Origin: Candidatus Hydrogenedentota bacterium
Lineage (GTDB): Bacteria; Hydrogenedentota; Hydrogenedentia; Hydrogenedentales; SLHB01
Length of the DNA: 41,818 nucleotides
Assembly: GCA_029552745.1 (NCBI GenBank)
Contig: JAKPDK010000069.1
Span: 1-41,818 of the forward strand
Direction of reading: 5' to 3'
Of the stretch, positions 1-8,573 are shown piece after piece. Position numbers and translations under genes: made by a program. The first letter of the stretch is position 1, and the number at the start of each line of letters is the position of its first letter. Below the pieces are notes generated by a model, which saw only the letters and a list, made by a program, of their open reading frames with translations, was not told the origin of the DNA and ran no database searches.

Positions 1-1272
1 CGTATATGTCTGGCAGCGTTCGTCCTCGACTTCGCGGTTATGATAGGCATCACCGCGGTGCCATTTTTTGTCATGCAGCACCTCGGGGGTTCCGCCCCCA
101 TGTTGGGTCTATTCGCGGGAGTTCAGGCTGCGGTATATGCCTTCACCTGTTTGGCTTCTTCCACGTTCGTGACACGCACGCGGAATGGCCTCCGATGGGC
201 AATCTTTGGTGTCGCCCTGTACATGTTTGCCATGACGACAGTGCCCTTCCTAAAAAACCCCTACCTGTGTTGTGCCGCCGCGGCATTGTCCCACTTGGCG
301 CTGGCGTTTGTCTGGCCTGCTCTCCATTCTTGGGTTGGAGCAGAACCGGACGAACAGCTCCGCGCAAAACGCATGGCGACATTTAACGTTTCCTGGAGTT
401 TCGGCTTCGCCGTCAGTCCCCTAATCGGCGGTCCCTTGTACGACGCTGATTACCGTCTCCCGTTCGCCGCGCTGTTTCTCCTGTGCATCTATGTGCTATA
501 TCTCATCAGCACCCTACCGCATGAAAATGCCCATTTTGCAAAAGCCATTGAACAAAAAAACGCATCCGGAGAACCACAAGACGACCGCGCCGAAGCATTT
601 TTGGTCGCCGCTTGGTGCGCCACCGGCGTCGCCAACGTCCTAGCCAACGTGACGCGGTCGGTTTTCACCGAACGTGTCGCTCAGCTCGTCGAAAAAGGAC
701 AACTCCGACTGTTTTTCGAATCGCAACCGGCAACCTTCCTTCAGCATAGCGCCGCCACAAAATACTCCTGGATGGCGTTCGCCCTTGCGGCAGCCACTGC
801 CGCCACCTTTCTCGTACTCGGACACATCTCGCGTTGGAAATACCGCATGGGTTGGATTTTCGCGCTGCAAGCCGCAGCAGGAGGGGCATTCTGGCTTCTC
901 GGAAATACCAACAGCCTCGTGGTCATGCTGGCGGCTTTTGCTGTCGTGGGGATTAACCTCGGCGGCTCTTTTTTCGCTAGTACCTACTACAGCCTCGCCA
1001 ATCCCCAACATAAACACAGGCGCGCCGCAATCAATGAGGGCGCTGTCGGTATTGGTGGTATCCTGACAGCGGGGTTTGGATTTGTCGTTGCCGCGTTCGG
1101 TTTTCAAACTGCGTTTCGTGCCGTCCCTGCGGCGTTGTTGGTAGCGATAGCCTGCGAGATACTCCTGGTTAGTTGGGGCAAGCGGCGCGCCCAGAAGAAT
1201 ACCTTAAAGACCTCTTCGCACGGCGCCAACACCTCTCTTTCTGCCGCGTCCGTGTCCGTTTCCCCAAAGTAA
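1..1272 (+). CDS. MFS transporter, 5'-truncated by the window edge
   Basis: The reading frame is open from base 1, so the gene starts upstream of the window. The first in-frame ATG, at 40, lies inside the first membrane helix. The visible 423 codons are dominated by hydrophobic helices in the usual major facilitator layout: six N-terminal helices, a polar stretch around codons 170-240, then a second helix block. A short Ser/Thr/Ala-rich tail follows. The segment RAAINEGAVGIGG before the penultimate helices resembles the helix 10-11 region of drug or sugar efflux MFS proteins. It should be an inner-membrane secondary transporter; the substrate cannot be read from the sequence. It is followed by a 133-base gap and then the GAF histidine kinase on the same strand. 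Family call is good, substrate unknown. Confidence 0.8.
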   Translation, partial: RICLAAFVLDFAVMIGITAVPFFVMQHLGGSAPMLGLFAGVQAAVYAFTCLASSTFVTRTRNGLRWAIFGVALYMFAMTTVPFLKNPYLCCAAAALSHLALAFVWPALHSWVGAEPDEQLRAKRMATFNVSWSFGFAVSPLIGGPLYDADYRLPFAALFLLCIYVLYLISTLPHENAHFAKAIEQKNASGEPQDDRAEAFLVAAWCATGVANVLANVTRSVFTERVAQLVEKGQLRLFFESQPATFLQHSAATKYSWMAFALAAATAATFLVLGHISRWKYRMGWIFALQAAAGGAFWLLGNTNSLVVMLAAFAVVGINLGGSFFASTYYSLANPQHKHRRAAINEGAVGIGGILTAGFGFVVAAFGFQTAFRAVPAALLVAIACEILLVSWGKRRAQKNTLKTSSHGANTSLSAASVSVSPK

Positions 1273-1317
1273 TGGGCATCGCCTTCTAACCCAGTCCTCC
1301 CGAAGATTGCATTCACG

Positions 1318-1347
1318 TTGCGCTAATTCCGCAAACTTGCGTATCAT
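1318..1347 (+). promoter_or_regulatory. Candidate sigma-70 promoter for the GAF kinase gene
   Basis: A weak -35 (TTGCGC, 1318-1323) and a good -10 (TATCAT, 1342-1347) are separated by 18 bases. They lie about 58 bases upstream of the ATG at 1406. The spacing is acceptable but the -35 is poor, so this is a candidate only. Confidence 0.35.
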
Positions 1348-1405
1348 GTTTTCAAAGATTTAATCGTCGCTTGGTGTAGATGGTGGGGAAGGAAGAGGTC
1401 AACAC

Positions 1406-2671
1406 ATGCATAGTGAAACCCCGTGGCTTGGTGGTGTCTCATCCGACGAGCTGCGACGAATCGTCGATGCCCTCTATCGGGTACATCGTTTTCTTGCCGC
1501 CATTACAGACCTCGACACCTTGCTCGAACGCGTCATGGAAGAAAACAAGGCGGTCGCTTCGGCAGAAGCTTGCTCCTTGCTCCTGTATGATCCGCAACGA
1601 AACGATTTGTACTTCCATGTCGCCCTGGGCGAACGAGGCGATCAGCAAGCCCTAAAACGTCAAATCCGTCTAAAATTGGGTCAAGGGATAGGCGGCCTTG
1701 CAGCTGAAAAACGCCAATCCATTAACGTCGAAGACGTCCGATCGTTCGAGTCCTGGTATCGCACGGCAGACGACCTCACCCAGTTCGACACGAAATCACT
1801 ACTTGCGGTTCCCCTCGAAGATCACGGCACCCTGATCGGCGTGTTGGAATTGGTGAACAAGCAGGGCGGCGGGGCATTTACCGAAGCCGACCTTCGCATT
1901 ATGGAAATCTTCGCTACGATGGTCTCCACCGCCATTGTTAACGCACGGCTTATCGAGAAAAATATGCGGGCAGAGCGACTTGCCGCCATCGGAGAAGCCG
2001 TGGCGGGTTTATCACATTATGCAAAAAACATCCTCACCGGCATGAGTGGTACCGTCGATTTAATCGACCAAGGCCTGCGCGCCGGTAACATAGAAATGCT
2101 TCAGCGGATGTGGCCCCTATACCGGCGCAATTCGTTTCGCTTGTCCACGTTGGTGGAAGACATGCTCGCCTTCTCAAAACCCCGGGAACCTGTTCGTACA
2201 CGTTGTGATGTCCAACAACTCATCCGCGACGCCGTCGAGACATTTGAAGAACTCCTGATTCAAAAAAAGGTCGAACTGGTCGTAGATACTTCCCAGGCTC
2301 AAGGCTATGTTTCCATCGATCCCAACGGGATCCATCGTTGCTTGCTTAACTTACTGTCCAACGCAGCAGATGCTGTACCCAAAGAAGGCGGCAAGGTCTG
2401 GGTAATTGCCCGTATCTTGCCCGACGAGACCTTGCAGATCGAAGTCGCAGATAATGGTCCCGGCGTACCAGAGGAACTCCGGGAACGTATCCTGGAACCG
2501 TTCTTTTCCACAAAAGGTTCTCAAGGCACAGGACTTGGTCTTGCCGTCACATCAAAAATCATCCGCGAACATGGCGGTACCCTCAATATCGAAAAAAGCC
2601 AAACTGGCGGTGCCCTCTTCCGCATCGTCCTGCCCCCCGAAGTTCATAAACCAGTCAAGGAGGTTCTGTGA
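1406..2671 (+). CDS. GAF-domain sensor histidine kinase
   Basis: A 421-aa cytoplasmic histidine kinase with no transmembrane segment. A GAF domain covers roughly residues 20-185. The dimerisation/phosphoacceptor region follows, with H204 in GLSHYAKNIL. The HATPase_c domain (about 270-412) has all boxes: N box with N319 (LLSNAADAV), G1 box VADNGPGVP (about 347-355), F box FFSTKG and G2 box GTGLGLAV. It should autophosphorylate on His in response to a small ligand, redox or other signal bound by GAF. No response regulator gene is adjacent, so the partner is unknown. The start is set by an SD-like AAGAGG seven bases before the ATG. The stop overlaps the GTG of the next gene (GTGA), which implies translational coupling. 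Confidence 0.9.
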   Translation: MHSETPWLGGVSSDELRRIVDALYRVHRFLAAITDLDTLLERVMEENKAVASAEACSLLLYDPQRNDLYFHVALGERGDQQALKRQIRLKLGQGIGGLAAEKRQSINVEDVRSFESWYRTADDLTQFDTKSLLAVPLEDHGTLIGVLELVNKQGGGAFTEADLRIMEIFATMVSTAIVNARLIEKNMRAERLAAIGEAVAGLSHYAKNILTGMSGTVDLIDQGLRAGNIEMLQRMWPLYRRNSFRLSTLVEDMLAFSKPREPVRTRCDVQQLIRDAVETFEELLIQKKVELVVDTSQAQGYVSIDPNGIHRCLLNLLSNAADAVPKEGGKVWVIARILPDETLQIEVADNGPGVPEELRERILEPFFSTKGSQGTGLGLAVTSKIIREHGGTLNIEKSQTGGALFRIVLPPEVHKPVKEVL

Positions 2672-2937
2672 CAAAAAAAACCAAACAATCCTGGTCGTTT
2701 GACGCGGCTGGCTGGCCGTTTTGGTTTGCTCTCTTCGTCTTATTTATCATCGTTTTCATCATTGTTGGACTAAAGGTTCGCGACAAGGATACCGCTTTAT
2801 ACTCCGTCTTAGGATTGGCGGCGGTATTAGCGGCAACCACCGCAGCGATCGTTTCGTGGGCTGTAAATAGCATCCTTCAACAGATCGCTAAACGCAAGAA
2901 AATCGCGGAACGGAAATCCCTAAAACGAAAGAAATAA
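2668..2937 (+). CDS. Small two-helix membrane protein coupled to the kinase
   Basis: An 89-aa protein starting at a GTG that overlaps the stop of the kinase gene (GTGA), with a strong SD (AAGGAGG, 2657-2663) inside the kinase 3' end. It has a short polar N-terminus, two hydrophobic helices (about residues 17-36 and 44-68) and a strongly basic Lys/Arg-rich tail, so both ends are probably cytoplasmic. I do not recognise a family. The coupling suggests it works with the kinase, for example as a membrane tether or signal input, but that is inference. It ends 31 bases before the convergent polymerase-like gene. Confidence 0.7.
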   Translation: MTKKTKQSWSFDAAGWPFWFALFVLFIIVFIIVGLKVRDKDTALYSVLGLAAVLAATTAAIVSWAVNSILQQIAKRKKIAERKSLKRKK

Positions 2938-2968
2938 AACTCGAGGTATTTGCTTATTCGTTCCCTAC

Positions 2969-4735
2969 TTATGGGGACGGGCTGTCGAACGTCTCCAACG
3001 TGCGGTAAGCCTCTTCCGAAAGATACCGCCGTGCTTCCCCTTTAAGAGAGGCAAGCTCCCCCGGGGAAGACAACCGCAGCAATCGACGCCACACCTCCAA
3101 GTTACTGGGAATGCGAAAGACGGCTTCGCGCAAGTACTCCCTCGCTTCCTCCGTCGAGCCACGCAGTTCGGCTAGCGCTCCCAAAGCAAGATACAACTGC
3201 CCCGTATCAAGCCCATCCAGCGCCTCGCGAATCTCTGCCTCAGCCTCCGCATAATGCCCCGCCGCAATCAGGGCAATTGCGAAATTCCGTTGCGCGAGCG
3301 CATTACGCCAAGGATGGGCACAAACCCTCCGATAGGCATCCAACGTATCAGACGCCTTTGAAAGATATTGGGTGTCGGCAGCCTTTAGCAGGACGCTCTG
3401 CCAAAAAACTGCCCACAACAAAAAACACGCAATAAAGACCGCCGCCGGAGCAAAAAGCCGTTCCAGCGCCTTGCCCACACGAAATACAGGAATGCTCTGC
3501 TCGGCACCCGTGGTATCTTCCGCAAAAAGCCCCGTCGCACACAGGACGCCTAAAAGGGCGTGCGGTGCACTATGGAACGGAAAATGGAAAAGGGAAAACA
3601 CTCCCAATGCGGCGAGTGCCCCCATTTCCGGGGTACGGCGGTAAGGTAGACGAATCAAAAACCACACAATCGCCAACAGCCCTATCAACCCCGTCTCCGC
3701 TGTCCACTGAAGAATATCCGAATGGGCATATAGGGTATGAACATCGTTGTGATAATGAGCTGCGCCATTTGGGGCAGCAAGCGCCTCCCCCAAATACCGG
3801 GGCGACCAGTATGCAAAATTGCCTAAGCCCACCCCTGCAATGAGATGGTCTCGAATCATCCGCACGGCACCGTCCCAGAACCATAAACGTGCGCGAACAC
3901 CAACCCCCTGAACCTGAACCATCTCCAGAATACGTTCCCTCAGAACGCCGCCCGCTAGACCAAAAGCCACGCCCATGGCAACTCCCCCAATCACCAAGAA
4001 TAGCGTCAGACGTTTCCAGGAGAAATCTCGAAAAGACACAAGAACCAATAATCCCGCGCTCCCTGCCAACCACGCCCCACGCGAGCCCGATAAACCCAAA
4101 GCGAGTATGACGGGGAACAAAGACATGCCGAACCATACGGCTTCGTAGCGCCGATCAGGGGACGGTTCTGAAGAAAAAAACGGGGCAGCAAGGAAAGGCA
4201 TCGCCATCGCCAGATACCCACCCAACAGGTCGGCATTTCCAAACACGGAATACATCCGCGCGGAATTTTCCGTAAACTGGGGAAATAAAAGTTTCAAATA
4301 CCCGAGATACTGGCAAATACCCAATATCGCCACCAAGACCGCCGATAATCCAACGCACCCAGACACCCGCCTGCGCCAACCTGGGCTCTGAAATACCTCG
4401 CGGGCGAAAACCCCGACTGATACCACCACAAAACCCTTCGCCGCGGATACCGTCGCATCACTGGGAACTCTCGCATTCCCCAACAGCACGTGAAATACCA
4501 TACCAAAACCCAGTATCACCCAAAACGGAAGCCAAACCGCCACGGATCCCAGTGACACGCCCCGCCGCATATACAGAGCGCTCAAACCAATCACCCCGAC
4601 CCACAACACCGCCTCTTTTGCATGCAAAAATGACATGACCCGAAACGAGTACACGAGGGGACATAAAAGGACTAACAGACACAGGATGTATCCCTGCGCC
4701 GTCAGCCGGCCAGTTCTTTCCCATGCATCAGACAT
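2969..4735 (-). CDS. O-antigen ligase/polymerase-like (Wzy_C/WaaL) membrane protein with C-terminal TPR region
   Basis: A polytopic inner-membrane protein of about 588 aa from the ATG at 4735. Around ten or more hydrophobic helices occupy the first ~470 residues. The large periplasmic loop carries the Wzy_C/WaaL hallmark: GVGLGNFAYWSPRY, then a His-rich loop, then AHSDILQWTAETGLIGLLA. The last ~120 residues form helical TPR-like repeats (HYAEAEAEIREALDGL, then a second repeat about 35 residues later). It is expected to polymerise or ligate lipid-linked glycans at the periplasmic face. The long frame extends to a GTG at 4795, but those 20 extra residues are low-complexity and overlap noncoding-looking sequence, so I prefer the internal ATG. 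It lies well away from the exopolysaccharide run at 15.7-34 kb and could supply its missing polymerase; this is inference. Confidence 0.82.
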   Translation of the reverse strand: MSDAWERTGRLTAQGYILCLLVLLCPLVYSFRVMSFLHAKEAVLWVGVIGLSALYMRRGVSLGSVAVWLPFWVILGFGMVFHVLLGNARVPSDATVSAAKGFVVVSVGVFAREVFQSPGWRRRVSGCVGLSAVLVAILGICQYLGYLKLLFPQFTENSARMYSVFGNADLLGGYLAMAMPFLAAPFFSSEPSPDRRYEAVWFGMSLFPVILALGLSGSRGAWLAGSAGLLVLVSFRDFSWKRLTLFLVIGGVAMGVAFGLAGGVLRERILEMVQVQGVGVRARLWFWDGAVRMIRDHLIAGVGLGNFAYWSPRYLGEALAAPNGAAHYHNDVHTLYAHSDILQWTAETGLIGLLAIVWFLIRLPYRRTPEMGALAALGVFSLFHFPFHSAPHALLGVLCATGLFAEDTTGAEQSIPVFRVGKALERLFAPAAVFIACFLLWAVFWQSVLLKAADTQYLSKASDTLDAYRRVCAHPWRNALAQRNFAIALIAAGHYAEAEAEIREALDGLDTGQLYLALGALAELRGSTEEAREYLREAVFRIPSNLEVWRRLLRLSSPGELASLKGEARRYLSEEAYRTLETFDSPSP

Positions 4736-4812
4736 CGTCACGCACTCTACTGCATTCTCGCCCTTTTTTAAAGGCGGCTTTCTATTTTTTCCCACAAGCC
4801 CATCAAACCGCG

Positions 4813-4843
4813 ATTATACCCGTTTGGTGGCGCGACGAAGCAA
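4813..4843 (-). promoter_or_regulatory. Candidate promoter for the polymerase-like gene, partly inside a repeat element
   Basis: On the minus strand a perfect -10 (TATAAT, plus-strand 4813-4818) has a possible -35 (TTGCTT, 4838-4843) at a long 19-base spacing. The -35 lies in the end of the repeat element at 4831-4948. Transcription would start near 4806, giving a leader of about 70 bases to the ATG at 4735. Confidence 0.35.
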
Positions 4844-4948
4844 TCCCCTCAACCGCGCAGCGCAAGAGGGTCTAGTACACAGCCAGTGTCCTCTCCTAAT
4901 TCCCAAGGGGATTGCCACGTCGTGCCTAACGGCCTTTCTCGCAATGAC
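4831..4948 (-). repeat. Inverted-repeat (MITE/REP-like) element, copy 1, truncated
   Basis: Read on the minus strand it begins GTCATTGCGAGAAAGG, runs through GGCAATCCCC and ends in GGTTGAGGGGATTGCTTCGTCG. It is the same order as the complete copy at 15482-15628, but the far terminal repeat is missing. This sequence class (CATTGCGAG...GCAATCC) is a well-known dispersed intergenic repeat in many bacteria, often mistranslated as a peptide resembling VIARSEATKQS. The remaining sequence of the 330-base gap 4736-5065 shows only the candidate promoter and no gene. Confidence 0.75.
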
Positions 4949-5065
4949 AGGATCCGACACGAACCGGGATAGCGCGCCGTGTCACACGGTCCGCAGGAAC
5001 AAAAGCCAAACTCATGCTCGCATTTTGGAGCTTTGTGTTACGATACGTGTATTATAAATACCGAT

Positions 5066-5404
5066 ATGAGTCCGCAAGCATCCAAAGGACCCGTACGACG
5101 TAGCATCCACGTCAACCCCGACTTGGCGGGTTTCGCTGTCGGCGTGGCGTTAGCAACGATCGTTATGGCATTGGGTTTTCTTCGGGGTGTCGACGGTTTT
5201 GAAATTGCGTTCCGAGTGATTGCAACCTTTGCATTAACTTGGGCGGCTGTATTCTTGTTTTTGTTGGTGTTCGAACGGATTGCATTTTCTGAAATGGCGG
5301 CGGCGCGTCGCGCCCGTCGCGCCGCGGAGCTTGCCGCCCGCGCTCGCGAAGAGGCGGAACAAGCTACTGCAACCGAATCTACAGAAGAAAGGGAATCGCA
5401 GTGA
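5066..5404 (+). CDS. Small membrane protein with charged Ala/Arg/Glu tail
   Basis: A 112-aa protein from the ATG at 5066; an upstream in-frame ATG at 4979 would add 29 residues of unlikely composition. Two hydrophobic helices (about residues 18-38 and 45-70) are followed by a helical tail rich in Ala, Arg and Glu (AAARRARRAAELAARAREEAE), probably a short cytoplasmic coiled coil. No clear Shine-Dalgarno precedes the ATG; an AT-rich stretch (TATTATAAAT) just upstream suggests a very short leader. No family recognised. The stop overlaps the GTG of the isomerase gene, so it heads a coupled three-gene envelope set. Confidence 0.65.
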   Translation: MSPQASKGPVRRSIHVNPDLAGFAVGVALATIVMALGFLRGVDGFEIAFRVIATFALTWAAVFLFLLVFERIAFSEMAAARRARRAAELAARAREEAEQATATESTEERESQ

Positions 5405-6546
5405 AACAGCGCGTACTCTGGATAGGTTGGCTTTTTATGGGGATTTGCGTGTTAGGGTTGGCTCAAGCCCCCGACCTCTCACGCATGGACATCATCTTGA
5501 GGTCAATTCCGGATGGTCCGGTGGCGCATGTCGGCAAGGACAGTATTAAGCCTGATGACTTCCGCGATTTGTATTTGTCCGAGCTGACCCGTTTCCAAGT
5601 GATGACCGGCAAAAAACAGCCGGACGACCTTGATCGCATCAACCTTGCAATAAAGTGTCTGCGTTTGCTCGTGGAACGTTCCATCCTCACACAAGAAGCC
5701 GCACGGCGCAAAGTGACCATCACCGATCAAGAACTCAACACCGCATGGCAGGAAGAGATGAAAAGATTGGGAGAAGCCCTATCCAAAAAGACCGGCGGAA
5801 CCGTTGACGAGGCGGAAATCTTGAAAGTCGCCGGCACTACGCGCGAAGAGGCTTTGCGAGAATTGCGGCGGACTTTGACCATCGAAAAAATGCGCGCAGA
5901 AATTATCAAAGATAAGAAGGTGACGGTGACGGACGCAGAGATTAAAAAGTTTTTTGAGGAAAATAAACAAAACGCCAAACGAGGCGATCAGGTTCACCTG
6001 CAGCAAATCTTTATCCGTGCCGCACAGCCCGGAAACACGCAACGGCGCAACAATGCCCCCACCCGCGAACAAGCCTTGGCGCGCGCCCAGAACGCCCTGA
6101 AACGTATCAAATCCGGCGAAAGCTTTGCTGCCGTCGCGCGTGCGGAGTGTGACGGTCCCTTAAAAGAAAAAGAAGGGGATGTCGGCTTGCTCGCCGTGGA
6201 AAGTCTGCCAGAACCCTTGCAACGCGCTATTGCCACCATGCGCCCCGGCGACCTCAGCGACGTTATCGAGAGTGAACATGGCTTTCATATCGTGAAACTG
6301 CTGGAACTTATCCCAGGCAAAGAGTTGACCCTCGAAGAAGCCACGCCGCAGATCAAAGCGATGCTCATGGCAAAAAAGGGAAATGAAGCCATCCGAGAGT
6401 TTTGTGATGAGGTTTCGCAAAACCGATATCCCATCCAAATCTATCTGGACCTGGACAAACAAATCAGCGCACGTCCCGACCTGAGAAATTTGTTCCAGAA
6501 ACTGCCGGAGATGAATCCTTCTAGCAAAGATGAGGGATCTACGTGA
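5401..6546 (+). CDS. Periplasmic parvulin-type peptidyl-prolyl isomerase (SurA/PpiC-like)
   Basis: A 381-aa protein with an N-terminal signal peptide (basic KQR, hydrophobic core, cleavage probably after GLAQA near residue 22). A SurA_N-like helical chaperone region covers about residues 40-185. One parvulin domain covers about 197-303, with the expected QVHLQQIFI start, a GDVGLLAVESLPEPLQRA segment and GFHIVKLLE end. A short C-terminal helical region follows. It should catalyse prolyl cis/trans isomerisation and assist folding of exported proteins. The GTG start overlaps the preceding stop and an AGAAAGGGA ribosome-binding site lies just upstream. It is coupled through another GTGA overlap to the M23 peptidase gene, which may be one of its clients. 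Confidence 0.88.
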   Translation: MKQRVLWIGWLFMGICVLGLAQAPDLSRMDIILRSIPDGPVAHVGKDSIKPDDFRDLYLSELTRFQVMTGKKQPDDLDRINLAIKCLRLLVERSILTQEAARRKVTITDQELNTAWQEEMKRLGEALSKKTGGTVDEAEILKVAGTTREEALRELRRTLTIEKMRAEIIKDKKVTVTDAEIKKFFEENKQNAKRGDQVHLQQIFIRAAQPGNTQRRNNAPTREQALARAQNALKRIKSGESFAAVARAECDGPLKEKEGDVGLLAVESLPEPLQRAIATMRPGDLSDVIESEHGFHIVKLLELIPGKELTLEEATPQIKAMLMAKKGNEAIREFCDEVSQNRYPIQIYLDLDKQISARPDLRNLFQKLPEMNPSSKDEGST

Positions 6547-8573
6547 CCCACTGTTTCCATGCCCATCCCCACACAACAACTATTGTCACGCAGCTCCACA
6601 CCATCGGGTTCTTACTGACATTCTTGTCCGTATCGTTTGCCGCGGCCCAAGAAGCGTCGCCCCAAACAGAAGAACCCTATTTATGGCCGCTCAAAAAAGA
6701 GCGCCTTATCACCTCCAGCTTTGCTGAATATCGCCCTGGCAGATTTCATGCCGGCATCGATCTCCGCACCGGCGCCGTCGGAGAACCCGTCTATGCGCCC
6801 GCAGACGGATATATCTCCCGCGTTCGTTGTTCGCCCTGGGGATACGGAAAAGCCCTATATCTCACACTGCATGACGGCAACACGGTGGTTTTTGGACACC
6901 TCAGCGATTTTATGCCTCCCGTCCGCGAATATGTCCGACACGAACAACATCAGCGCGAAAACTACACCGTAGATCTTTTCCCTGACCGCAGCCTATTTCC
7001 TGTAAAACAGGGAGACTGCATCGCGTGGAGTGGGGATACAGGCGTGGGTCCGGCTCATCTGCACTATGAAATACGTGACTCGGCGAACCGTGCCATCAAT
7101 CCCCGACAACTCGGCATTTCCTGGCACGACGAGTCCCCACCCCAAATCCGTGGCGTCTTGGTAGCGCCGGACGCTGCCACATCTTCTATCAATGGCGACA
7201 TCATCCCGAAAATTATCTCCGTACATCCCACAGGCACCAATCAATATAGCACCGACCCGGTTTATGTCTCGGGGAGATGCAGTTTCGCCGTGGATACCGT
7301 CGACCCGGCAAATCAAAATCAAAACACACTAGGCATTTACAGAACTTCCACATTTCTTAATGAGCAGGAGATCTTCCGCACACAAAATGATCTCGTCTCC
7401 TACGATTTCATTCATCACGGCGTCGTCTGCTGGCATCCCTTTTGCCTAAAGGAAGGACAGTTTCTCCTCCAATGGCGGTGGCAAGGAAACCGTAGCGAAA
7501 CCCTATCCAATACTCCCTCTGATGGCTGGATAAGCGCTCCCGCGGCGCCTTCCATTGTGCGTATTGAGGTAGAAGATTCATGCGGCAATCGGGCGGAAGT
7601 TAAAATCCCTTTGCAACCCATGACCGAATCCATGACTACCTCAAACAACAACCCCCATAACGAGCCCGCACCAAATGGTTCCGTCCGATTTGATTGTTAC
7701 GGACAGTACCTCACGGTCACGGCAACCTTCCCCAGTCCCGAATCGGAACCTCCTGTTTTAGGCATCACAGGCAACCAACCCGACGACCTATCCACCCCTT
7801 TTCGCCGTATTTCACCGAACGTCTACCGGGCTGGATATCAACCCAGCACAACGACGCAATCCGTCTCGCTGTGGGCAGACCATCCCCGCTTGCCGAATGA
7901 GACTTTACATGCCGCCGTTTTCCATCGAGGAAACCCGCCCCGAGAAGAACGTACGGGCGATGTGGTTATTCGTGCATCAGAGCATTCCCCGTTCGGCACC
8001 CTCTTCGCTCAGGTTGACGAGGTCAAATCCCCTAAACCGTCGAAGCCGCTGCCTCGCTTGGGAAAAGCCTACCGTATCTGGCCTGAGGCGTCCCCCATCG
8101 ACGAGCCCGTAGAAATTCGATTTCCATTTCCAAAAGGGGCGCAACGCCCCGAACGCGTAGAGATCTATTCTCTTGCTGGCTCGGGCTGGACGCGCCAATC
8201 CACCAAACGAATCGGAAAGGAGCTCCAAATCTCCACGCAGCGGTTCGGCACCTTCGCGGCATTGGAGGACACGGTGGAACCGTCGGTTCAAATCGTTTCC
8301 CCTGAGGAAGGCGCACAAACCTCCCGCCGCCCTGCCATTCGTATCAAAGTCTCAGACATCGGCAGCGGCATGGCAGACATACGTATCACCGCAAACGGCA
8401 AATGGTTGTTAACAGAATATGACCCCGAAGCCTCTTCCGTTCAATGGGTCGAAGATGAGGATTTGCCAACAGGAAATGTCACGATACGTGTCGAGGCAAG
8501 AGACAACGTCGGCAACACGCGCACAGTCGAGCGGCCCATTCACGTGGGACAACCCCAGCCCCCATCCAATTAA
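6543..8573 (+). CDS. Secreted M23 (LytM-like) peptidase with C-terminal beta domains
   Basis: A 676-aa exported protein. After a long n-region, a hydrophobic core (about residues 20-35) ends at an FAAAQ cleavage-like site. The M23 domain (about 48-195) has the zinc ligands: H69 and D73 in HAGID, and H172/H174 in HLHYE. All are present, so an active peptidoglycan endopeptidase is plausible. Residues 200-560 are beta-rich with no clear family. Residues ~575-670 look like an Ig-like domain of the Ig/Big type (PSVQIVSPEEGAQTSRRPAI, DNVGNTRTVERPI). The GTG start overlaps the isomerase stop, with GAGGGA as ribosome-binding site. Its 3' end overlaps the convergent pilT-like gene by four bases. Confidence 0.88.
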   Translation: MTHCFHAHPHTTTIVTQLHTIGFLLTFLSVSFAAAQEASPQTEEPYLWPLKKERLITSSFAEYRPGRFHAGIDLRTGAVGEPVYAPADGYISRVRCSPWGYGKALYLTLHDGNTVVFGHLSDFMPPVREYVRHEQHQRENYTVDLFPDRSLFPVKQGDCIAWSGDTGVGPAHLHYEIRDSANRAINPRQLGISWHDESPPQIRGVLVAPDAATSSINGDIIPKIISVHPTGTNQYSTDPVYVSGRCSFAVDTVDPANQNQNTLGIYRTSTFLNEQEIFRTQNDLVSYDFIHHGVVCWHPFCLKEGQFLLQWRWQGNRSETLSNTPSDGWISAPAAPSIVRIEVEDSCGNRAEVKIPLQPMTESMTTSNNNPHNEPAPNGSVRFDCYGQYLTVTATFPSPESEPPVLGITGNQPDDLSTPFRRISPNVYRAGYQPSTTTQSVSLWADHPRLPNETLHAAVFHRGNPPREERTGDVVIRASEHSPFGTLFAQVDEVKSPKPSKPLPRLGKAYRIWPEASPIDEPVEIRFPFPKGAQRPERVEIYSLAGSGWTRQSTKRIGKELQISTQRFGTFAALEDTVEPSVQIVSPEEGAQTSRRPAIRIKVSDIGSGMADIRITANGKWLLTEYDPEASSVQWVEDEDLPTGNVTIRVEARDNVGNTRTVERPIHVGQPQPPSN

